Below are positions 6,676 to 12,339 of a stretch of 19,058 bases of DNA, in pieces; within the stretch, counting starts at the first letter, position 1, and every line of letters starts with the position of its first letter. Below the pieces are notes generated by a model. The model saw nothing but the letters and a program-made list of their open reading frames with translations, had not been told where the DNA came from and did no database searches. Source of the DNA: Rickettsiales bacterium (lineage in GTDB: Bacteria > Pseudomonadota > Alphaproteobacteria > Rs-D84); NCBI GenBank assembly GCA_031267375.1, contig JAIRZE010000012.1, positions 1 to 19,058 on the forward strand, written 5' to 3'. Both the position numbers and the translations under genes were made by a program.

Positions 6676-6888
6676 TTATCTTACTTTTCCGGAATTTACT
6701 CTGATATTATTGGCTATTCTATAAGCAACAATCAAATCATTTACGGTTTTGGATTCGCTTAAAAGACGGGAAAGCATAGCTTCGTCTATGTTTTCGCCCA
6801 AATATAAATTTTGAATCTTGCTTTGCAGTTGGGTTCTGTAATTCATCAGCTGCTGCATATTCATATTTGTATAGTTTTGAAATATCAT
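6676..6888 (-). CDS. Hypothetical 70-aa helical protein
   Basis: The product starts MIFQNYTNMNMQQLMNYRTQ and continues LQSKIQNLYLGENIDEAMLS then RLLSESKTVNDLIVAYRIAN. It is rich in Asn, Gln, Leu and Met, lacks membrane spans, and should form helices or a short coiled coil. I do not recognise it. The start at 6888 is supported by AAAAAGG with about 7-base spacing. It is the first gene behind the poly-G promoter at 6921-6948 and is followed by the 36-aa membrane ORF after only three bases. The two form a small operon of unknown function whose expression may be switched by slippage in the promoter. Confidence 0.65.
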   Translation of the reverse strand: MIFQNYTNMNMQQLMNYRTQLQSKIQNLYLGENIDEAMLSRLLSESKTVNDLIVAYRIANNIRVNSGKVR

Positions 6889-6920
6889 ATTTTTACCTTT
6901 TTATTGTTGTTGACAAATAC

Positions 6921-6948
6921 ATTCTACCCCCCCCAGTTTATTTGTCAA
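6921..6948 (-). promoter_or_regulatory. Sigma-70 promoter with poly-G spacer
   Basis: On the minus strand TTGACA (6948-6943) and TAGAAT (6926-6921) are separated by 16 bases, of which eight consecutive positions (6934-6927) are G. The -35 box is perfect and the -10 box has five of six consensus bases. The start point would be near 6914, giving a 26-base leader that contains the ribosome binding site of the 70-aa gene. The -35 region is part of an inverted repeat (TTGACAAAT on each strand). A homopolymer in a promoter spacer is a classical phase-variation arrangement. Confidence 0.75.
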
Positions 6949-6982
6949 GTGTTTTTTTCTGAATTGTGCGATTTTTTATAAA

Positions 6983-7141
6983 CGCCGCGCAAGCGGCGTC
7001 ATCCCTTTGAGGCTCGGGATCCGCTGCGCCGCAGGCCTTAATTTTCGCGTCAGCGAAAACCTGTGCGACACAGCGCTTCGCGTTAAAGCCTGCAGCGCAG
7101 TGGATACCGGCCTGCGCCGGTATGACGGCCCTGACGGGCCG
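6983..7141. repeat. Composite multi-hairpin palindrome (family F)
   Basis: About 160 bases fold into nested inverted repeats. Long arms 7017-7040 and 7083-7108 (CCGCTGCGCCGCAGGCC and its approximate complement) enclose the hairpins TTTTCGC-GTCA-GCGAAAA (7042-7059) and CTGTG-CGA-CACAG (7061-7073). The outer CGTCAT.../...ATGACG ends are capped by CGCCGC-GCAA-GCGGCG (6983-6998) and CGGCCC-TGAC-GGGCCG (7126-7141). It is noncoding and fills much of the 510 bases between the 70-aa gene and gyrA. The CGTCATCCC/TATGACG ends resemble those of the palindrome at 6442-6525. Confidence 0.8.
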
Positions 7142-7207
7142 TTTAGGAAAACGACTTTTTTCGCAAGATAGCGAAATTATTTTTATTTATTTTTTTTGAT
7201 TATTTTC

Positions 7208-7236
7208 TTGCCGCCAGTGATGCTTTTTTGCTATCT
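7208..7236 (+). promoter_or_regulatory. Candidate gyrA promoter
   Basis: TTGCCG (7208-7213) and CTATCT (7231-7236) are 17 bases apart. The boxes are only moderately close to consensus, but this is the best candidate between palindrome F and repeat A2. Transcripts from here would carry the whole A2 hairpin in the gyrA leader. Confidence 0.35.
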
Positions 7237-7251
7237 TTTACAGGCAATAAA

Positions 7252-7377
7252 TAATCAGTAATCAGTTATCAGTGATTAGTAATCAGTATATGATTATGTG
7301 TGAATTATTTTCTTATAAAGAAAATTATTTATCACAAATGCTCAACCACTGATTACTAATTACTGATAACTGATTAC
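7252..7377. repeat. Heptamer repeat family A, inverted pair (copy A2)
   Basis: The left arm at 7252-7286 contains five 7-base units of type TAATCAG (variants TTATCAG, TGATTAG). The right arm at 7349-7377 contains four inverted units (CTGATTA, CTAATTA, CTGATAA). The loop includes TATGATTATGTGTGAA, which resembles the reverse complement of the loop of copy A1. As at valS, the repeat ends directly before the ribosome binding site of an essential gene, here gyrA. Confidence 0.88.
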
Positions 7378-7380
7378 TTG

Positions 7381-7395
7381 AAAACCGAAGGTTTT
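7381..7395 (+). promoter_or_regulatory. Hairpin carrying the gyrA ribosome binding site
   Basis: AAAACC (7381-7386) and GGTTTT (7390-7395) pair around a GAA loop. The Shine-Dalgarno GAAGG (7387-7391) lies in the loop and 3' arm. The stem is shorter than its counterpart before valS, but it follows a family A repeat in the same way. Confidence 0.5.
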
Positions 7396-7398
7396 TTT

Positions 7399-10101
7399 AT
7401 GTCTGAAAATAATGAATTTATCAACGAAATCGTACCCGCCGCCATTCCCCAGGCCGCCTTGGAACAAGAGATGCGAAACAGTTTCCTGGACTATGCTATG
7501 TCCGTTATTACAGAGCGCGCTTTGCCCGATGTTCGCGACGGCTGCAAACCCGTGCATCGCCGCATTCTTTTCGTTATGAATGATGTCGCCCCCGCGACAC
7601 GGTCTACTATTAAGTCTGCCCGCATCGTCGGCGATGTTATGGGTAAATACCACCCGCACGGCGACAGCAGTATTTACGAGGCTATGGCCCGTCTGGCCCA
7701 AGACTTTGCTATGGGCGAAATGCTGGTGGACGGTCAGGGAAATTTTGGATCGCGCGACGGGGACAAGCCGGCCGCTATGAGGTATACCGAGGCCCGCTTG
7801 AAAAAACTGGGCGCGTCTATGATGGACGATATGGAAAAAGATACTGTGGATTTCCAGCCAAACTTTGACGGAACCTTGCAAGAGCCTGTGGTTCTGCCGA
7901 CCAAGTTCCCGAACTTTCTTGTAAACGGCGGATCCGGTATTGCCGTCGGTATGGCGACCAATGTGCCGCCATATAACCTTGGCGAACTCTGCAACGGAAT
8001 TTTGGCCATTTTGGACAACAATGAAATATCCGACGAAGAATTATTTAATCTGATCCCAGGGCCGGATTTTCCGACCGGCTGCATAATGATGGGGCGCACT
8101 GCTGCTTACAAGGCCCACACCACGGGCCGCGGAAGCGTTCTTGTTCGCGCGAAGACTCATATAGAAGAATTCAAGGATCATCAGGCGATCATCGTTGATG
8201 AAATTCCGTACGCCGTCAACAAATCGCAATTGATTATAAAAATCGCAGAGCTTTCAAAAGAAAAGCGGGTGGAAGGAATCGGCGAAATTCGCGACGAAAC
8301 AAACAAAGAAGGCATTCGCGTTGTTATTGAATTAAAGCGCGACGCTATGGCAGAGGTCGTTTTGAATCAGCTGTTCCAATACACCGAACTGCAATCTTCT
8401 TTCCCGGTTAATATGATGGCGCTGAATCGCGGCCGCCCGCAACTGTTCACGGTCCGCCGGGTGTTGGATACTTTCATTGATTTCCGGATAGAGGTTATTC
8501 GCCGCCGCACCATATTTGACTTGAACAAGGCTCGTAATCGCGCGCATACTTTGCTGGGGCTTTCCGTTGCGGTTGGAAATTTGGACGAAATAATCGCATT
8601 GATAAAAAGCAGCGAAAATCCGGAAGCGGCGCGCAATGCATTGACTGCGCGGGGTTGGAAGGCTTCTGATATAGAATCTTATATCCAGCTGATTGACGAT
8701 CCGAACACGACTTATGAGAAAGGCTTGTTCTATATGAGCGAGGATCAGGCAAAGGCGATTTTGGAATTGCAGCTGCATCGCTTGACCGGACTGGAACGCG
8801 ACAAGATTCACAATGACCTGGTGGATTTGGGCGCCACTATCAAAGAATTGCTGGAAATTTTGGGCTCCAATGAAAGGATTATTCAGATTATCCGCGACGA
8901 GACCACCGCGGTTCGCGACAACTGGTCGCATCCGCGCCGCACCGAAATAAGCGATATTGAAACAGACATTGATATGGAAGATCTTATCGCCCGCGAAGAT
9001 ATGGTTATCACGATTTCCAACACCGGATATATAAAGCGCGTCGCGCTGGATACTTACCGCGCGCAGCGGCGCGGCGGCAAGGGGCGCAATGCTATGACGA
9101 CGAAAGAAGACGATTATGTATCGCAAATGTTTGTCGCGAATACTCATACGGCGTTGATGTTTTTCAGTTCCAAGGGATTGTGCTATCGCTTGAAGACTTA
9201 TAAGCTGCCAGAGGGCGCGGCGGCCGCAAAAGGGCGTCCGCTGATAAACCTGCTGCCTTTGGAAAAAGACGAAACGATTACCGCGATATTGCCAGAGCCG
9301 GAAGATAAAAACGGATTCTTGCTGTTTGCGACGCAAAGCGGAAATGTCCGTCGCAATCGCTGGGACGCGTTTGAAAGCATTCGCGCGAATGGAAAGATTG
9401 CTATGAAACTGGATGAAGGCGACAGCTTGGTTTCCGTATTGGCCTGCACTGAATTGCAGGATGTTCTGCTTTCAACATATCGCGGCCGTGTTATTCGCTT
9501 TCCGGTGCCGGAAATCCGCGTGTGCGCGGGACGCGCATCTGACGGAGTGCGCGCGATTCGCCTGGATAAAAATGACAAGCTGATCGGTATGGCGATATTG
9601 AATCACAGCGATGCATTGCCGGAAGAGCGCAACGCGTATATAAAGCAAAGCCGCGCTCTGCGCCGCGCCGCCACAGGGATAGAGGAAGAAGCGGACAACG
9701 AATCGGTGGAAGATACCGCACTGGTGCTGTCTGACGAGCGATTCGCGCAACTGGCCGGGGCCGAGCAATTTATTCTGACTGTTTCCGAAAACGGATTTGG
9801 AAAGAGAACCAGTTCTTACGAGTACCGCATTACCCATCGCGGCGGAAGCGGCTTTGCTGGAATAAAGCTGGGCGGCAAGAATACCGCGGTCGCGGGGACT
9901 TTCCCGATTGACGAAGACCACGACATAATGATGGTGACGGACGGGGGAAAGATTATACGCACTCCGGTTTCTGCGGTTCGCATAGCGGGCAGGGCAACAG
10001 CCGGCGTCACATTATTCCGCACGGAAAAGAATGAAAAGATAGTCAGCGCCACCGCAATAGAAAAGGAAGAGGGGGACGAGTGTGAAGGAGAGAACGAATG
10101 A
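7399..10101 (+). CDS. gyrA: DNA gyrase subunit A
   Basis: The product is 900 aa from the ATG at 7399, which has GAAGG 7 bases upstream. A longer frame from a TTG at 7378 lies inside repeat A2 and is rejected. GyrA cuts and rejoins DNA in the A2B2 gyrase that introduces negative supercoils. The catalytic Tyr is Y129 in AAMRYTEARL. The quinolone region reads HPHGDSSIYEAMARLAQDF, with S90 and E94 at the positions of E. coli S83 and D87, so no classical resistance substitution is present. The GyrA box QRRGGKG begins at Q556 and identifies gyrase rather than topoisomerase IV (ParC). Six-bladed pinwheel repeats follow, then an acidic tail ending EEGDECEGENE. The stop overlaps the dinD start in an ATGA. 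Confidence 0.97.
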   Translation: MSENNEFINEIVPAAIPQAALEQEMRNSFLDYAMSVITERALPDVRDGCKPVHRRILFVMNDVAPATRSTIKSARIVGDVMGKYHPHGDSSIYEAMARLAQDFAMGEMLVDGQGNFGSRDGDKPAAMRYTEARLKKLGASMMDDMEKDTVDFQPNFDGTLQEPVVLPTKFPNFLVNGGSGIAVGMATNVPPYNLGELCNGILAILDNNEISDEELFNLIPGPDFPTGCIMMGRTAAYKAHTTGRGSVLVRAKTHIEEFKDHQAIIVDEIPYAVNKSQLIIKIAELSKEKRVEGIGEIRDETNKEGIRVVIELKRDAMAEVVLNQLFQYTELQSSFPVNMMALNRGRPQLFTVRRVLDTFIDFRIEVIRRRTIFDLNKARNRAHTLLGLSVAVGNLDEIIALIKSSENPEAARNALTARGWKASDIESYIQLIDDPNTTYEKGLFYMSEDQAKAILELQLHRLTGLERDKIHNDLVDLGATIKELLEILGSNERIIQIIRDETTAVRDNWSHPRRTEISDIETDIDMEDLIAREDMVITISNTGYIKRVALDTYRAQRRGGKGRNAMTTKEDDYVSQMFVANTHTALMFFSSKGLCYRLKTYKLPEGAAAAKGRPLINLLPLEKDETITAILPEPEDKNGFLLFATQSGNVRRNRWDAFESIRANGKIAMKLDEGDSLVSVLACTELQDVLLSTYRGRVIRFPVPEIRVCAGRASDGVRAIRLDKNDKLIGMAILNHSDALPEERNAYIKQSRALRRAATGIEEEADNESVEDTALVLSDERFAQLAGAEQFILTVSENGFGKRTSSYEYRITHRGGSGFAGIKLGGKNTAVAGTFPIDEDHDIMMVTDGGKIIRTPVSAVRIAGRATAGVTLFRTEKNEKIVSATAIEKEEGDECEGENE

Positions 10102-10961
10102 CAGAAAATGCAAATAATTCAGTTATTTTATTAGGCGAATTTGATTCACATTCTCATAAGTATGAGAATTTAGAATATTGGTTCGCCCGTGATTTGCAAA
10201 AATTACTTGGGTACGAGAAGTGGGAAAACTTTACAAAAATTATAGAAAAAGCAAAAATTTCGTGTAAAAACAGTGGGATAGATATAGATGTTCATTGGCT
10301 TCCCGAAGTCAGGAAGTCAATATCTGGAAAAGGGCGAGAGCTTATAATTGAAGATTATAAGTTAACAAGGTATGCTTGCTATTTAATAGCTCAGAATGGT
10401 GATCCCAGTAAAAGACAGATTGCATTTGCTCAGACTTATTTTGCTGTTCAAACAAGAAAGCAAGAAATTATTGAACAAAGAATGCTGGAATATGAACGGC
10501 TGGCGGCAAGGGTTAAATTATCGGCAACAGAAAAAGAGCTTGGTGCTTTGTCGTATGAACGCGGGGTTGATAGTCAAGGATTTGCAATTATCAGAAGCAA
10601 AGGCGATCAAGCATTATTTGGCGGTTATAATACAAGTGCAATGAAGCAGAAATTATCTGTAAATAATGAATCAAGACCGTTAGCTGATTTCTTGCCAAGC
10701 GTTACAATAAAAGCGAAAGATTTAGCGGCAGAAATGACAAATTATAAATTAAAAAATTCGGGTATTTATGGCACTTCTTATATTTCAAACGAACATATAA
10801 GAAATAACACAAGTGTAAGAAAAGCTCTTACAGACAGTAATATTTATCCAGAGAAATTACCGCCGGCAGAAGATATAAAAAAAGTTGAGAGAAAGATAAA
10901 AAAGGACGAGAAACAGCTTGCTACAAGTGATACTAAACGAATAAAAGGTGGTACTAAATGA
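10098..10961 (+). CDS. dinD: DNA damage-inducible protein D (DinD family)
   Basis: The product is 287 aa; E. coli DinD has about 274. The N-terminal part (YWFARDLQKLLGYEKWENFTKII, then KLTRYACYLIAQNGDPSKRQIAFAQTYFAVQTRKQEI) is the BRO-N-like DinD domain. The next part (LSATEKELGALSYERGVDSQGFAIIRSKGDQALFGGYNTSAMKQKL) and the PLADFLPSVTIKAKDLAAEMTNYK stretch are also typical. In E. coli DinD is SOS-induced and inhibits RecA activities. Here the gene has no room for its own LexA-controlled promoter: its ATG overlaps the gyrA stop by 4 bases and AAGGAG lies inside gyrA. It is markedly richer in A+T than gyrA and the following genes, which suggests acquisition by transfer. Confidence 0.9.
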   Translation: MTENANNSVILLGEFDSHSHKYENLEYWFARDLQKLLGYEKWENFTKIIEKAKISCKNSGIDIDVHWLPEVRKSISGKGRELIIEDYKLTRYACYLIAQNGDPSKRQIAFAQTYFAVQTRKQEIIEQRMLEYERLAARVKLSATEKELGALSYERGVDSQGFAIIRSKGDQALFGGYNTSAMKQKLSVNNESRPLADFLPSVTIKAKDLAAEMTNYKLKNSGIYGTSYISNEHIRNNTSVRKALTDSNIYPEKLPPAEDIKKVERKIKKDEKQLATSDTKRIKGGTK

Positions 10962-11173
10962 ATCATATTAAAATCGGGGCGAAATATTGCCATTTCAAAG
11001 GTTGTGAAGTTCGCGTGCTGGCCTTGGCCAAGGACTCTGAAACCACGGAAGATATGGTTGTTTATCTGGAACTGGCCGACGGGATAATTTGGGTGCGGCC
11101 TTTGTCGGCCTGGTTTGATCAGATTGTTCGCCCAGGAATAGATCAACCCCGTTTCACAGAGATTGCAGAATGA
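10958..11173 (+). CDS. DUF1653-family protein
   Basis: The 71-aa product has the DUF1653 pattern: an H-x-K-G core (KYCHFKGCEVRVLALAKDSET), then EDMVVYLELADGIIWVRPLSAWFDQI and a C-terminal RF. The family is a small beta-rich fold of unknown function, widespread in bacteria. The start overlaps the end of dinD in an ATGA, with AAAGGTGG upstream. The stop overlaps the next gene in the same way. Base composition returns to that of the host genes, so it probably belonged to the operon before dinD arrived. Confidence 0.85.
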   Translation: MNHIKIGAKYCHFKGCEVRVLALAKDSETTEDMVVYLELADGIIWVRPLSAWFDQIVRPGIDQPRFTEIAE

Positions 11174-11817
11174 GTCGCATAAAAAAATTCTTTGACGAAA
11201 ACAAATACATCTTCATTATGCTGGGTGTGGCGGCCGTTTATGCCGCGGCGTTGCGGTTTTGTTTCGGCATAACCCCAAGCCTGGTTGAAACCTTCGCCGT
11301 TGCATTCGGGATAATAGAGTTTGATTTGTTGCGGCGCGAAAAGTCGTCGGGTTTTGCCTTTGCCGTTATAAAGTGCGTCTTGCTGGCGTTTTGGTTCATA
11401 ACAATCGGACTGTACGGCCAGGTGGCATACAGGGTTGCATTTGCCATTTTCAATTTTGTGGCGCTTTTAATCTGGCTGTTTCCAAAGCGGATTACAAACA
11501 AGAAAAATCTAAAACCCGCTTGGTTGCCCGTAAAATTCGGCCTTGCAATTTATACCGCTGCAATATTGTTCGGGTTGGTTATGCTGGCCTGCTTTGATGC
11601 TATTACGGCGATGGATATGATAGTGGCGGCGCTTGCAGCGCTGGGGAATCTGCTGATTATATTCAAGAAAACTGATACCTGGGCAATATGGCTGGCCGCG
11701 GATTTTATCGGCCTGCCGCTGTTCTTTATAACCGGATCCTGGATGTATCTGCTGCTGACCGTGTTTATGATGGGGATAGAGTTTGCTTCGTTGCGATCCT
11801 GGGGAGGGAAGAAATGA
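11170..11817 (+). CDS. PnuC-like membrane transporter
   Basis: The product is 215 aa with about six or seven hydrophobic helices. The C-terminal part, TWAIWLAADFIGLPLFFITG followed by SWMYLLLTVFMMGIEFASLRSW, follows the PnuC pattern, in which a W-x3-(N/D)-x-(I/L) helix is followed by a last helix ending G-x-R-x-W. PnuC proteins are facilitators for nicotinamide riboside, and relatives carry other vitamins or nucleosides. The N-terminal half matches the family less clearly, so the substrate is open. The ATG overlaps the DUF1653 stop, and its own stop overlaps the merR start. Confidence 0.65.
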   Translation: MSRIKKFFDENKYIFIMLGVAAVYAAALRFCFGITPSLVETFAVAFGIIEFDLLRREKSSGFAFAVIKCVLLAFWFITIGLYGQVAYRVAFAIFNFVALLIWLFPKRITNKKNLKPAWLPVKFGLAIYTAAILFGLVMLACFDAITAMDMIVAALAALGNLLIIFKKTDTWAIWLAADFIGLPLFFITGSWMYLLLTVFMMGIEFASLRSWGGKK

Positions 11818-12167
11818 CAGAGCCATTTTTATCTATTAACGAGGTTTCAAAACGCCTGGATATTCCGGCGCATACCTTGCGCTATTGGGAAAAGCAATTT
11901 CCAACGGCGGTAAAGCCTGCGACGGGCGCGGGCGGGCGGCGGTACTATCGCGCGGAAACGGTCGGCGCGCTGTCTGCGATCCGCGGACTGTTGTATGATA
12001 AGGGTATGACAATCGCCGGTGTAAAGAAGATTATAAAGGAAGGCGGATTAGAGAGAGCGGAGATAGAAGAGCGCAGAGCGGAGATAAAGGATAATAATTC
12101 AAGTACGGAATCGTCGCTTTCAGAAGTTATCAATCTATTGGAAAAGGCGCGCGCGGAATTGGCTTGA
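11814..12167 (+). CDS. MerR-family transcriptional regulator
   Basis: The product is 117 aa. I chose the ATG at 11814 over an upstream in-frame start at 11688 because of the ATGA overlap with the transporter stop and the GGAGGGAAG upstream. The winged helix-turn-helix is intact: FLSINEVSKRLDIPAHTLRY (residues 5-24), WEKQFP, GGRRYYRAETV (41-50) and the second helix pair GLLYDKGMTIAGVKKIIKEGG. It most resembles the alphaproteobacterial MerR commonly encoded after ihfA and before a tRNA; here it also precedes a tRNA, but IHF is absent and the upstream operon is gyrA. Residues 80-92 (ERAEIEERRAEIK) are encoded by heptamer repeats of family C. The stop codon overlaps the tRNA promoter. Confidence 0.88.
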   Translation: MTEPFLSINEVSKRLDIPAHTLRYWEKQFPTAVKPATGAGGRRYYRAETVGALSAIRGLLYDKGMTIAGVKKIIKEGGLERAEIEERRAEIKDNNSSTESSLSEVINLLEKARAELA

Positions 12168-12261
12168 TTTTTGTGAGCGAGTGTATATAATTGCAATACT
12201 TTTTGGGGCAGCGATTATTGTTAAGCGAAAATTACGCTCTTCTATCTTCGCTCTCCGCTTT
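12054..12261. repeat. Heptamer repeat family C, inverted pair
   Basis: The left arm at 12054-12088 is five 7-base units of types AGAGCGG and AGATAGA, inside the merR coding sequence. The right arm at 12234-12261 is four inverted units (ACGCTCT, TCTATCT, TCGCTCT, CCGCTTT) just upstream of tRNA-Gln. Positions 12054-12074 pair with 12234-12254 at 19 of 21 bases. The tRNA promoter lies between the arms. The architecture is the same as families A and B, but the unit sequence is unrelated. Confidence 0.78.
12164..12191 (+). promoter_or_regulatory. Candidate tRNA-Gln promoter
   Basis: TTGATT (12164-12169), which contains the merR stop codon, is followed 16 bases later by a perfect TATAAT (12186-12191). 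The start point near 12198 would give a roughly 68-base leader containing the right arm of repeat C. A weaker alternative is TTGTTA (12218-12223) with TCTATC (12241-12246), 17 bases apart. Confidence 0.6.
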
Positions 12262-12265
12262 GTAT

Positions 12266-12339
12266 TGGCGCATCGTCTAATGGTAGGACAAGAGATTTTG
12301 GTTCTCTTTATCGCAGTTCGAATCTGTGTGCGCCAACCA
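12266..12339 (+). tRNA. tRNA-Gln (anticodon UUG)
   Basis: The acceptor stem TGGCGCA (12266-12272) pairs perfectly with TGCGCCA. The anticodon stem AGAGA/TCTCT encloses the 7-base loop TTTTGGT, giving anticodon TTG. The T-arm has GTTCGAATC, and the discriminator A and encoded CCA end at 12339. The D-arm is TCGTCTAATGGTAGGACA, as in other glutamine tRNAs. The gene is the integration target of the adjacent element: the serine recombinase frame on the other strand runs into it. Confidence 0.95.

Noticed and set aside
7378..7398. Upstream TTG start for gyrA
   Set aside because: It lies in the repeat arm and the RBS hairpin; the ATG at 7399 has GAAGG at proper spacing and the expected N-terminus.
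8332..9336. Long minus-strand frame of 334 aa within gyrA
   Set aside because: It is the antisense shadow of a conserved gene, without a ribosome binding site or recognisable motifs.
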